Part shown: piece by piece, positions 51,795 to 63,753 of the stretch
Layout: each line of letters starts with the position of its first letter
Numbering within the stretch: the first letter of the stretch is position 1
Assembly (NCBI RefSeq): GCF_023101765.2
Contig: NC_064215.1
Coordinates: forward strand, 10,974,001-11,038,000
Direction: 5' to 3'
DNA length: 64,000 bases
Source: Spodoptera frugiperda
Lineage: Eukaryota > Arthropoda > Insecta > Lepidoptera > Noctuidae
Translations under genes and position numbers: made by a program
The notes under the pieces: model-generated
The model's database searches: none
Seen by the model: the letters and a program-made list of their open reading frames with translations, nothing else
Told to the model about the DNA's origin: nothing

Positions 51795-52550
51795 CTGTAA
51801 ATGTAAGTACAATAAGTATTAATAGAGGCTTTGCTAGATAAATCGTAAAACAACCTCAACTCATATCTATAAAAGTTATTTGAAATATTCTGATAACATA
51901 GTAAACAATTTGATAAGTGAATGTAAACAATGGTAATTATTTAGATAATTTGTTTACATTGTAAATGGGCAAAAGGTCAGCTTATCTTAAAATTTGACAT
52001 CTATTTCAGACTATTTAAAATAAAGATGAGGTTAATTAAAACTGAATACTTTGCTTCAATATGAAACTGTAAAATTTCGATTTGAAATTTCACAATTATA
52101 CTAATATTATATATGTGAAAGTTGATTGTTTGGATGTTAATCCGTCAAACACTCTGAAACTACTAAACGGATTTTGATGAAATTTAGTATAGTTACAGAC
52201 AGGGTATGAGCTGACTAGTAGAATATTTTTTATCTCACTGCAAAGCGGGCGAAGCCGCTGGCATATAATATAGTACACTTTCTTGTACCCGTAGGTACCC
52301 GACACTAATATAACTAGAGAAGTTGTGTAAGCTGATTTTTACTTGAATGAAACCTCGATCTTATTCTATAGTTGTAATAACAAACTTATTGTGTGAAAAT
52401 TATAGGATTTTATTTACCTGGCTAGAACTTGCTTTGGATCTAAAGCTTGTAAAATATTGTTCTGGCTGTTATATTTAACAACCGGCTGTCTGACTCAAGT
52501 ATCTACTAAGATGTTAAGGTTATATTTTAAATATTTGAGAAATTATAAAT
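51795..52550 (-). promoter_or_regulatory. GCSH 5'UTR intron, first exon and promoter region
   Basis: On the minus strand a donor AGCCAG|GTAAAT lies at 52418/52417 and the matching acceptor TTTACAG at 51795, defining a 623-bp 5'UTR intron. The non-coding first exon therefore lies upstream of 52418. The intron carries a Helitron-like fragment at 52095-52280. A transcription start cannot be fixed. Confidence 0.6.
52095..52280 (-). repeat. Helitron-like fragment in the GCSH 5'UTR intron
   Basis: ACGGATTTTGATGAAATTTA, GGTATGAGCTGACTAG and GCGGGCGAAGCCGCTGGCAT match the fragment at 27850-27955. Confidence 0.5.
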
Positions 52551-53230
52551 GAATAAGAAATGAAATTGTGTAAACAGATGTACGTTAATTTTTATTCACA
52601 ATTTTAAAACAAAAATGATTTTATATTATTTTTTTGATAAGATTTTTGTATTTTTCGGGAAACAGACAAATTGACAATCTGTCACAATTCCAGAATCAGA
52701 ATTGACGTTTATTTGATTAGGTTTACTTTTTTCAATGATTTTAACAAAAATGCTAATTTAAATTGCATGCAAAGAAATAGTTGACGTATTTTTATGTAAA
52801 TAACTGCTATTTGTGCACAGGAAATAGGTTTATTAATTGTTTCTGTTTAAAATTTTATTGTGTATTTCTAAATTACAAAAATATTTCTGAACGATTTTCT
52901 TGTTGCCAGTAAAATGGTAAGTGATCACTTGATCATTAACTAATTTGGTAAACAACGAGTTTATCAGGAACAATAATTACTTGCATCGTATAAAAGATCC
53001 CCGTTTTTTGATTCTTCAACAGCACCCATCAGACAAATTAAGTGGCGTTTATTTTATTTTAGAGACCACCAGTCTTTTTTCTACATTCAAGGCAACACTG
53101 CAGCTGTCAAATGATCACAAATTATACGTCACACAAACGTCATTATTCGCTTAGCCATGAGTGAAAGATGTCAAACGAAGCTTTCAGAGAAATTTGATAA
53201 TAAAAATTATATTATTTATTTCGGTATTCT

Positions 53231-56200
53231 ATGTACGTCGATCGCAGTTTTATATTTTTACAGGTAGTATTAATACTTTTCAATTTATTTGTGTACTCTG
53301 TGAGTTATATTGCAATGTTTGTTAACTTTATTTTCAGATTTCACTTTGCCACAATAGCATTTAGCTATGTGTTGGGATGTCTGGCTTGTTATTACGGGCT
53401 CAACTCGAGTATTTTACACGATTATATTGAAAAGTTAAAGTGCCATTTCGTCGGTGAGACGAGGAAGGATGAGGGGAAAGCGCCTGTCAAAGTGAGTGAA
53501 CATACCTTTTGTTTACTGTTTACTTGTTTCTACTAGGAAACTCGTTATTCACTATTGAGGTCATGTACGCCTCCTTGTTCATCATTTTAAATGTTTGATA
53601 AGCAATTATCTTGAAAACAATTATTGGAAGCTAACAAGAAAACAACTAACTATTGTTTTATATTTTCTTTGAAGTTATGGAACTTTATTGATCGTAGTTA
53701 TTGACTTATTAATTGATTAAGTCGTTGCTCGGTGTCTGTTTTCTAGTAGTATATCAAGTAATGTATTAAGTATGTAGGTGAAGCATAAAACTAGTACTAT
53801 CTTCTAACTTTCTCAGTTAATCTGCTTATCAGTTAACTATCTAGCTAGACCTTATCTATAAGTATCTGTGTACAGATAGAAGCCAGTTTAAAGATACTGG
53901 TTACTGTAGAAGTAGTGCAAAATACAGTAGGGAGAAAAACTCAGAGCCACTGGCATTTTTTTCTTTGTATAATTCTAAAAAAATTATTTGCTTTAAAACT
54001 AAATGCTTTTAAAGTTTATTAAATGACCTTTCATATAACATAACCAGTATTTTCTTAATGAAAATACTTGTTTCAGAAAATATTTATCAAGTAAATGTAA
54101 AAGTAAAAATGCTAGAGGTTCTGTTTCTTTGCTCCCAAGTGTAGTTTAAGGACCTTTAGCATAAGACACAGATAACTTTGGTCTGAGTCACAATATTATT
54201 TTAGTTATTCAAAGTAATTAATTGGAAATGTCTTTCAGTCTGTTACAATACAAAGGACCTATAATAGTTTGTTTTGAGAACAAGTTAACTATAATAGTTT
54301 TTATTTAATAACATAACATGTGCCTTGCAGTCAGTTGTTTAAAAGTACTTATAATTACTTTTGGTAGGTTGTAGGTCTAAGCACTTGTTTCACAATGTCT
54401 GGATAGCCGCTATGTATCAGATAACTTTGAATTAAGAATGTAATTTGTATGCACTATCTGTCACATAAGTTTATCAGGCACTTATATGAAGGTGTTGAAA
54501 CAGGTGCTAAGTATACTATCAATATACCTACTATAATATATTGTTTTACAACACATATCTGATTTTTAATAACAATAACATTATCTACATAATATGTGAA
54601 AGATTAGATAGCTGGTATGGCATTCTTCTCTATGGCCAAATTCATTAACATTAAATGCAGCAGTAGCTAAAAGATGAATATCTAGGTAAGATAATACAAT
54701 GATAAATGTAATGAATAGGACAATAAATAAAAATGTTGAAAAGTTACATGACCCCTTTGTGGTAAGCAAAATTATTTAAACAATTTTTTAAATTGTATTA
54801 TAACTTCCATGAGACATACTAAATTATTTAATATAGTTTTTCGGCTTAGTCACATCATAACTATTTGAGTTGGATCTCGTTTAGTTTCAAGCCATGTTAG
54901 AGGCTCATATTCACGAGCTGTATTCTGCGACATTTGTATGCAGCAACTGTTTGCTGCTACTGATAAATTAATGCTGCATTTTTTTAAATACATTAACAAA
55001 CAAGGATATTTTACCCACAAGCCATTGAATAACTTCTACTAATAATAAAACATACATAACTTCACGCCTGTCTCCCATGGGGGTAGGCAGAGACAATGGA
55101 CCGCCATATTCGTTATACTTTCCTCACATTCATCATTCATCTCAAAATACAGTATTATTCAATTGAATGCTTAACACCATGAGTCATAATTTCTTGAATA
55201 AATCGTAATTGACAGTTTCTTGAAATTACGAGGGGGAGGTATGACTCATGTCATATTCGAATTATTGAAACATCTTATTAGTCACTACCAAGTTTGTTTA
55301 TTTTACATGACTAATCCTATTTTGGTTATTCTTAAGACTTTTGACTACCTATAGAAAATAGAATAGCATTTGTTTTTCTATTTGTTTCATTGACTATGAG
55401 GTTTGACTTGCTTACTATGTTATATTATGTGTTATAAAGTGATTGGACAACTAATATAATAATGACTGTACAAACTCTCTTCAGCACGGTTTTACCTACT
55501 CTGCTCGGCTCCTGTTGGTCATAGTGTAATGTGTTATAGCCTATAGACTTCATCAATAAATGCGCTATCCAACACAAAAATAATCATTAAAATCGGACCA
55601 GTAGTTTCGGAGATTAGCGCGTTCAAACAAACTCTTCAACTTCATATTGATATTAGTATAGATTACATATTTAATTTTCAGTGTATGACAACATTATAAT
55701 GTTTTCTTTGGAGTTTTCCTAATTTAATAGTAATTTACTTGTATTTGCAGGGTTGCGAGACGTGTGGGTCGAAGGACTGTGAAAGACATGACTCCAGTGT
55801 GGGCACGGACCCCTGGGTGGGGTTACAAATACACAAACAGTTGGATCAAGCGATAGAGGATGTGAGTACTTTTAGATAATTTTATTTGAAGATGTTGTAA
55901 TCGTATTCAGATAACAGTTCTTTAAATATTTATTTACTCTAATGTAATGTCATTACCAGAAAGTGACTTAAGTCCAAGTCGAAAGACGTTTTGGTTTTTT
56001 AATGACATTTATCAGTTTATGCCTCGCTTCGAGAAAATTACTAGCTACCCAAAACATATTAAGACGACGATCGAGAGCCTTAAAACTAGTTAACCTCATA
56101 CTAGTTTTGTGTATGATTGAATTTACACTACCTTTAATATCAATGTGCCTTCAGTCCCAAGTTAAAAAAAAAACACCGAAATTGATTTAAAACTAACAAT

Positions 56201-59200
56201 CTTCACCGTACCGTTCTTTGAATTGTAGCTTTCAGCAACACTTGTTTTTTATTTGAGGGGGAAAATCATCTAATGACTTCTCCTGTCTCTTGCGAGGTGA
56301 AAGGGAGTGTCATGCAGACTCTTACTCACTAAAAACCAACCCGTTCCTACTCCTGCTTTTCGAACCGGAGCCCCGGTAAACCCGCTAAATAGTCCGCAGC
56401 TCCAATCTCAGCATCGCTAGACTTACCTAACATGATTTCAACATCCAAATTTCAAATGCAACCACGCGCTACTAAGAATCTAGTATTATTTAACTCTAAA
56501 GACTAACTATGAAGGTCAAGTTGAATTAAATAGTAGATAAGCGAAACAATAGCGAGTCCAAACCAAAACAATTGAGTGCGAGCAGGTGAGGTCATCTCTA
56601 ATTCTGAATGCGATGACACTTGCTTGTAATGAAATGTAATGATGGATTATGTAATTTGTGAAGTGGAGATTCATTCCTCAAATTTTTTAAGAGATTGATA
56701 TTGAGTTAATAAGAATATGCAGAATATAAATAGGTAACTGTTTCTTACGAGATTACTCGACTAGTTTCAAGCTATCGCAAGGGCCCATAAATATGAGTGG
56801 CATGCCTGTCAATCGACGCGGCGAGTGTTGCGCACATTTACAAGTTTTTTTTTATTTTATGTACCTTACGATATTTCTATTACGAGAGTAAAAACTCTTT
56901 AATAATTATATTGGAAAGTGAATTTACTGAAAGAATACTTACTATGTACTCTTTCAGCAAGTTATATAATAGTTATTTTAAAATAACACGGTTTATGTAA
57001 CAGCGACGTTTCTATACTTTAATATTTCCTTTGAAACGAATGACCGTGCATAATATGGCTATCAGAATAATGTATTGTAATATTCATAGTTACACTCGAA
57101 CAAACTAAAGTATATTGTTGACATCATATTCACGGTAGAAATTACCGCGCTATTATAAACATTTTAGAAAGAAACTGACATTCTATCGCGGGACGATCTT
57201 CGGCTATCGCCAGTGGTTCTGTAAAGCGAGCAAGGGTAGCTCGCCGCCGTGCCGATTGTGATGAGGGACGGAGCTATACAACATACATAGCGCGCGCCTC
57301 AAACAGCCATTAGACCACCACAGATGGGGCTCCGTCAGACCACTACAGATGGGACTCAGTAGGGCTGATATCTGATCCGGAGCTGCGGACTACATAAACT
57401 TAATGATTATCGCCCTAAAAAAAAGACCGAGTGACTGACAGACTGACAAATAATGCACAGACGAAACTACTGGATTTAGAAAACCACCGAGCTAGTACTT
57501 CTTTCTTGCACTTAGCATTCAACCAGTTAGAGTCATTGAGCTAGATATTTATAAACTTACTAGCTACTTCCGCGCGGCTTCACCCGCTCTGCTTGGCTCC
57601 TATTGGTCATAACGTGATGTTTCATAGCCTATAGGCTATGATCACGCATTTATCGAGGAAGGCTATATTCATAAAGGCTTCCTCGATAAATGCAGTATCA
57701 ACACAATTATTCAAATCGGACCAGTAGTTCTGAAGATTAGCGCGTTCAAACAAACAAACAAACAAACTCTTCAGCTTTATAATATTAGTATAGATTATAA
57801 AAAAAAATCTGCTCTCAGCATTCAACCCAAAAGAAAACCTGTCAGACAAAAATTCACTGAGAAGCAGTTCTATTACAATATCCCCATTTCAGTTTCTCCC
57901 AACTTTTGTCTAAAACTAACCCCTTTTGTTCGTCTATTCCAGTTCTACAACACGATCCTGGATCAGTTTATAAACTCGTGGTACAGTAAGGTGACGCTGC
58001 AGCCGTTCTTCGTGGACGAGCTGCGGTACCAGCTGAGATATGCCTCCGCTTGTTTGCTGCAGAGAGCTGTTAAGGTAAGCTATTCAATTCATTCACTGTA
58101 ATAAAATTATTACGTGTAATAAACTTTATTAAATATCATTTAGGACAATTAGTTAAACGCTATCAGTTTGGTTTACCTCTTCGTTTACATTCACTGCCAC
58201 CTATTTGAATAGGATTTGTTTTTAAATACAGTAGAACATAAGAAACCAACTCTAGTCCTTTTATTTTTATAATAACTATCGTGAGAATCACGGTTTACCT
58301 AGTCACGTAGGTACATTAATAGAGAAAAGCTCTATTAGTTTCGAGTCACGGAGAGACTCTTCATCGCGCAGTCTACTTTCAAGCCTCAAGTTGTTTTTAT
58401 GTAAAAACTATCATTAGAACTTGAGACGGGATATTTACCATGTTTATTTATGTCTATGAGATTACGATATTTCGGCACTGTTGCAAGCACCATGATCACG
58501 GATGAACTCAATTCATGATGATAGTGTTAGTGACCATGTCAGTTTAAAAACTTTATGTAATAAAAATAAATAAATTAAAAAAATTAAAAAACCCGACTGC
58601 ATAAAAAACACTTTAAATAAAAACTGAAAAGTAAAAAACAAGCTTAGTCTAAAAGTGTAGATAGCAATGCTATTAGACCCATTAAATAAACTAGACTAAA
58701 ATCATTCAATATGGGTCCCGACTGTTGCACTCAATTATGTTTCGCATAAGATTATTATTTTTTGTGTATTGATTATGAAATTATTTAATTTTGTGGTAAT
58801 AGCATTGCTATCTACACTTTTAGACTAAGCTTGTTTTTTACTTTTCAGTTTTTATTTAAAGTGTTTTTTATGCAGTCGGGTTTTTTAATTTTTTTAATTA
58901 ATTTATTTTTATTTAACACTTTTTAGTTAGTTATAATACGGCTATGTGTTTCTCAAGATTTCACCCGCGACACGAAACGACAGTTCAGAAACCGCTAGTC
59001 AATCGCGTCGCGTAGTACCTATACGAGTATTTAGTTTGGATAATAAAGAACCTAATTGCACATAGTATTTTTTTTTCTATATATCAGTGATATACCATTT
59101 TGGAATCCTCATGATGAGCTCTTTAATTTGATACCCATATTGTAGCAAATTTTTTTTTTTACTTCTATCTAGGGCGCCTCACGGCCGCCATGTTGGTTTT

Positions 59201-62200
59201 TTTTTACGTCACATATCTAAGAACACTTGGGTAATTAAGACGAATCTAACGATGCCCTGATTGTCGAAATCCATCAAGCCGTTTCGAAGAAATGAGGTAA
59301 TAAAGAATATTAGGCTCATACATACAAGATACGCGCGAAAAACATAACCCTTCCTTGGCAGTCGGGTAAAAAGGCAAATCTATATGTATTTTTAAATCTT
59401 TTTTCTATTTTAATGTCTAAATCTTCTCTTCCAGATAAACTACGCAAAATTCATAACGTCCCGGTTAGTACCGTGCGCGTTACGTCACTACTCAGTATGC
59501 GCGTCACGTCCGGGGGTGGCGCTGGATTCCAAGATGGCGCTCCATCCGGCCGCCGCCAATAGGAACGCAGAGCTAAAGTATTTAAGATGTATCACGAACG
59601 CCATAATGCCGTATTTATTGAAGAATAATGAGTTGCAGAATTCGTGAGTATTTTATCACTTACTTACATATTTATTTTACAGTTTATAGTTGGGCCATTA
59701 CAAACGTGCGAACTATCTTAAGTAATTTTTATCAGATCTCTCGCTCACACTTATGCGAGTTGTATAGCATTGTCGCATTCCTTTGACGTGACAGTTCGCA
59801 CGTTTGTAATTACCCAAGTATAAATCATAGATTAGAATAGGACTGGTAACTTTTCTTATACTAATCCACCTTTGGATACCACCTCTGTATAACTTATACT
59901 ATTTAAATTACATCAAAATGTTTCACGGTCCTTTAGCCATATTCTTTAAATCTTTCCTAAGTGTAGACAGCAGATACCCGTAAATAAGAAAAAGCAAGTA
60001 ACTCCATGATTACTCTTTAAATAGTAATTTAAAAAGTCTTTATTGATAGCACAGGTCGTTACACACTCGTTTAGCCAGCTGTAGCCTTATTAGCACACTT
60101 ATATTACCTTTACAAGGTGCAAATTATCACTGCTTAGTAGCTGCGAGTGGTTACAATGTGATAATTGCATTCAAAATCTCTATATCTTTTTGTGAATAGT
60201 AGTTTATTGCATTTTATACCTTATGTTTATATGAGTAAGGTGCAATTTACATTTAGTATGTTTGTAAGTTAGGTTTTGATGTGACTTTTTAAACGATATA
60301 GTCGATACACTTTTATATAATTTAGTACTAAAAGGTGCCATGACTGCACGGTTGCTGTGGTGGCTGGGCAACTAGCTGCCGCGCAACGGGTAGCGGGTTC
60401 GATTCCCGCATGGAGCAATTTACTAGACAACATATACTAGATTAATCTGAAATCAACAACTTATTTGTTCTAGTCTACAACAAAGTCGAGTTCGATACAA
60501 AGAAAAATCGACTTTAACACCCTTTATCTAAAGTTGACATTCCCTTGTTCCAGTACATTTCGCGTGTAAAGAAAACTCAACTTTAACCTCTTTATCTAAA
60601 GTTCACATTCCCTTGTTCCAGTGTGTTTCGCGTGTTAATAAGAGAGATATTCGCGGGTTGGGTGCTATTGTCTCTAACAGACGTACTAGCCGAGCCTTAT
60701 ATACTGAACACTCTCATTATATTAGCCACGGGAGACGAAACTATGGCACAGTTGCCTACTACGCCTAATTATAAGGTAAGATTAATTTACTAAGCTACTT
60801 TTTATATTTTGTGTAGTTGAAATTACATTTTCACAGAGACTGGGTAGCAAAGCAATGCTCTCTAATAAACTTGGGCTTTTAATCACCTTCCACCAGAGAT
60901 GTGCCATGCTACGTTACTGTGAATGCGTTTGGCTTCTACCAATCATATTCTTTGGTACAAATAGAAGAACGAACGAAAACAAACTCAACAAAAATACGTA
61001 CTATGTATGGTTTCCCTACTAAACCTATCATCATATGCTCGAGCTGCACATCTTTCTCGCACAGCTACATAGCTAAGTATCTGTGGAAACGGTCACATAG
61101 TTTACAGCTTAGCTCTTACATCTTCCTAGCATGACTACATAGCACATCTCTGGTGGAAAAACACCCGTATTGTCCATATACCTGGGATGCGCTGGACTTG
61201 TAATGTTTCGGTGTTTTCATGATTATATCTAATTTACCTAAAATCTCCTGGTTTTGGGAGTTTTGTACCTATCAATAAAAATACATTAATCAATTTTTAC
61301 AGGTAGAATTCCTAGAAACGTTCGTCCGTCAGACGGAGTCGATGTACAGCCAGCGCTGCAGGCTGCTGCGGCTGGAGCTGGACCTGGTCATCGGCGAGCA
61401 GGAGCTGCTGTACGCCTTCATGCAGTACATGAAGACCACCAGCCATCTGCATCTGCTGCAGTTCTATAATGACATTAGTGAGTCTTTATTACGCGACGTC
61501 TTGCGCGAGCGATTTAGACGCGAAGGCGATGCCGTGCGGCGCGAAAACAGCAAACTGTCATAATCTGTTGATGTGGGCTACGTCACCAATCGGAGTGGGA
61601 TGCGGTGAACGATCAACTCGCTTGGTCACACCACATCGCGTTTAATTCGCGTGTCACCGCACCGCTTCGCGTTCGCTTCTAGATCGCTCACACAAGACGT
61701 CGCGTTAAAAAGATTGTATTATAAGCATCTAAAATTAACTTTGTGAAGTTGACAGTCGATAACTGAGAGTTTCGGGCGTGATTCCTAAACCCAATCCTTC
61801 TCCCGATCCCCAATTCTCAAATATCCAATCTATTTGTAACTCCTCTATTGTTGTATATTTCCAAGGGAGTGGCCGATGGCGTACCATCAGATAATCCGTC
61901 TTATCGTTTTTCGCCTTATTTCATAAAAAATACATGAATGTGATGAAAGCTATCGCTAAGCTATTAAGCTGTATAGCTAACAATTATCATAAACGAGTAT
62001 CTACCACCGATTAGGACAAAGACTTGCGTTTTACCATATATAAACTATTTATAATTAATGAATCCCACCTTATATTATTACAGAATCATTCCAAACCAAG
62101 ATCCTGAACCCCGAGCTGACGAGTTCGGAGGAGGAGTCCCTGCAGGCGGCGGCGCGCGCCATGTACTCCACGTACCTGGCGGCCGGGACTCCGCCGCTCG

Positions 62201-63661
62201 CCGCCGACCTCGCCGCCGAGCTGCAGGCCTTGATGCTGCAGGATAATAGTATTAACAAGTATGTAGTCTACAACAAAAACAACTACAAATTACCTATATT
62301 ATTCTTTAATACTAACTTTTCTTTTTGCCCCATAAATATCTGTGTAAAGTCTGCACGTTATTTTTTAGTTTATGTCAGTATTGCTAGTCAGCGTAGTCCG
62401 TTATTTTTTCGTTTTTTTTTTTTAATTTTGACGTTTAAAAGTACTCTATTGTAGCCGTTATTGGGAAAATAACTTCACTGTTTCATTGTTTATAGGGCAA
62501 ACGGAATGGTAAACAGTCAGTGACTTCCATAGATGAGTAGATGGTTCACAAGTGCGTTAAAGACCTTTTTTTATCGGTATTCTTAAGCGCTGTTTCACTC
62601 CGGTTGAACCGGCCACTTTGAACAGAAGCATAACTCTTCCACGTAAATAAACTTACTATATTGGACCTAGTTGGTCCAATAGTATTTTTGTCCTAAATAA
62701 TGGGAGATATTACGGATACTCTATGTCGATCTCTAGTCTAAACTCTTTTAATAGTTTAACTAAAGCTTAACAAATGTACCTTTGTCTTCAGATTCCAAAC
62801 CAGTCGAGCGCTGTACCAGGCGGCGCGACAATCTCATTCTTTATTAGAAAAAATATGGCTGCCTAAGTTTCTGCATAGTGAAGAGGTAAGTAACGATTAA
62901 AATTATCTTCTGGCTGAAATAACTTGAGATTTGTTAAATATCTCCATAGTAAAATATGTTTATAATTGTCATTATGTTTCACAGTTTTACAAATTACTTA
63001 TCGGGAGCAGATTGCCTACGGGGTATCAGAAGCAAATGGTCAAAAAGTAAGTTGAATTTAATTTTATTTATAGCAAAAATGGTTGTTAAATTTCTCTGTT
63101 TAAACTTATTGAATTAGACTTTTACTTTGTGACGACATATGACAAGTGATAGATGACAGAAGTCTAATCATAAATATAGTAAAATTCAGTCTAATCATAA
63201 ATATAGACCGTTCTTGAAGGCGGTCTCCGTTTGGGGTGACGCCAACTTGTTCAGGTTCAACGCTACCAAAATCCAGGCGGGTCTATTCTCTGCCAAACGG
63301 AGTCACTTTCCGAAATGTATCCGCTCCAATATCTCAAAGAAACCTTAAAAAATACTTTATAATTATTTAAAAAAACATTTTAGATCCTGGATATTTATGT
63401 TAATTTTTTTCTTCTAGACCCCACGAGAGACTTCTCAACCAAGCTTTAAAGTTAGGGCATCGTTTGAAAGGTGCCCTGAAGCCCCAGACGGTCGACGGGC
63501 AAGTCCTGGATTGTTACACAAACTGTGATGAGTCGGAGGGCGATGGAGTGGACAATATGGACATATTGAAGTATTTGGATAATCTGGCCGTTGAGGAGTC
63601 GCTGAGAGGACACGATCTGAGCACTTATAAGGTCGTGTTGACTAATGTTGAGACTAAGTTG
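53231..63661 (+). CDS. Snx14: SNX14-like sorting nexin, 5' part (PXA and RGS domains)
   Basis: SNX14 family proteins are anchored in the ER membrane and act in lipid-droplet, neutral-lipid and endolysosomal homeostasis. The ten exons seen are 53231-53491, 55751-55861, 57943-58074, 59435-59643, 60622-60775, 61303-61477, 62084-62258, 62792-62885, 62985-63046 and 63418-63661. All phases are consistent and the last donor is GTGAGT. The N-terminus has two hydrophobic stretches (VVLILFNLFVYSVSYIAMF and FATIAFSYVLGCLACYYG), then GCETCGSKDCERHD. A PXA domain spans exons 3-5 (FVDELRYQLRYASACLL, REIFAGWVL). An RGS domain begins at FMQYMKTTSHLHLLQFYND and runs through KILNPELTSSEEESL to LPKFLHSEE. The PX domain and C-terminus lie beyond the window. 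The start is ambiguous: an ATG at 52914 followed directly by GTAAGT could splice in frame to 53264. Confidence 0.88.
53492..55750 (+). other. SNX14 intron 1
   Basis: AT-rich intron. A SINE-like unit (CTGTCTCCCATGGGGGTAGG) is at 55060-55140 and a Helitron-like fragment (GATTAGCGCGTTCAAACAAA) at 55480-55665. No nested gene is seen. Confidence 0.6.
56255..56400 (-). repeat. Dispersed repeat, reverse, in SNX14 intron 2
   Basis: GTCATGCAGACTCTTACTCA and CCGGAGCCCCGGTAAACCCG mark the same family as 21165-21290 and 46740-46876. Confidence 0.6.
57545..57797 (+). repeat. Helitron-like repeat in SNX14 intron 2
   Basis: GCGCGGCTTCACCCGCTCTG, TTCAAATCGGACCAGTAGTT and a CAAACAAACAAACAAACTCT tract end in TTAGTATAGATT. 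Forward relative at 55480-55665; reverse at 32245-32395. Confidence 0.6.
58410..58515. repeat. Second copy of the 44275-44375 repeat
   Basis: GGGATATTTACCATGTTTAT, ATATTTCGGCACTGTTGCAA and CATGATCACGGATGAACTCA. Confidence 0.6.
58574..58899. repeat. Long perfect inverted repeat (arms about 102 bp) in SNX14 intron 3
   Basis: The left arm 58574-58675 and right arm 58797-58899 are exact complements, as far as I can read, over about 102 bp, separated by about 121 nt. Anchors are CCCGACTGCATAAAAAACAC and AAGCTTAGTCTAAAAGTGTA. Imperfect pairing extends about 12 bp further out. A transcript of the host intron could fold into a long hairpin. Confidence 0.9.
59693..59815. mobile_element. Short MITE in SNX14 intron 4
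   Basis: The inverted termini GGCCATTACAAACGTGCGAA and TTCGCACGTTTGTAATTACC are near-perfect. The 123-bp unit begins about 50 bp after the exon 4 donor. The target duplication is not clear. Confidence 0.75.
60340..60420 (+). repeat. tRNA-like SINE head
   Basis: GGCTGGGCAACTAGCTGCC and GGGTTCGATTCCCGCATGG are the A- and B-box regions. It is related to 19855-20045 but lacks the body. Confidence 0.6.
60510..60640 (+). repeat. Tandem duplication of a 3' splice site region
   Basis: A unit of about 65 bp (ACTTTAAC, TTTATCTAAAGTT, then ATTCCCTTGTTCCAG and TTTCGCGTGT) occurs twice, about 68 bp apart. The second unit holds the real exon 5 acceptor (60620-60621). Confidence 0.8.
60885..61168. mobile_element. 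Diverged MITE related to 27033-27308
   Basis: Left TTCCACCAGAGATGTGCCAT, internal CACAGCTACATAGCTAAGTA, right CATCTCTGGTGGAAAAACAC. It corresponds to the 27033 element, with more decay. Confidence 0.65.
61487..61712. mobile_element. MITE with long TIRs immediately after an SNX14 splice donor
   Basis: The left end TTACGCGACGTCTTGCGCGA, continuing GCGATTTAGACGCGAA, is the complement, with a few differences, of the right end around TTCGCTTCTAGATCGCTCAC and AAGACGTCGCGTTAA. The TIR is about 60 bp. The element is GC-rich compared with the intron. It starts about 10 bp downstream of the exon 6 donor. Confidence 0.8.
61780..61930 (+). repeat. SINE-like tail in SNX14 intron 6
   Basis: CCCCAATTCTCAAATATCC, GGCGTACCATCAGATAATCC and TTATTTCATAAAAAA match the family of 26820-27001. 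Confidence 0.5.
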
Positions 63662-63701
63662 GTGAGTATTAGTTTAAATATTATACAAACCTAAACAGTT
63701 A

Positions 63702-63753
63702 CCACAATAAATATTATACAAACCTAAACAGGTTTGTATAATATTTATTGTGG
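63702..63753. repeat. Perfect 24-bp hairpin after SNX14 exon 10
   Basis: Arms of 24 bp (ending ATATTATACAAACCT at 63725, mirrored from AGGTTTGTATAATAT at 63730) flank an AAAC loop. A third, direct copy of the TATTATACAAACCTAAACAG segment lies at 63679-63698, so the hairpin arose from a duplicated and inverted segment of about 20 bp. Confidence 0.85.
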
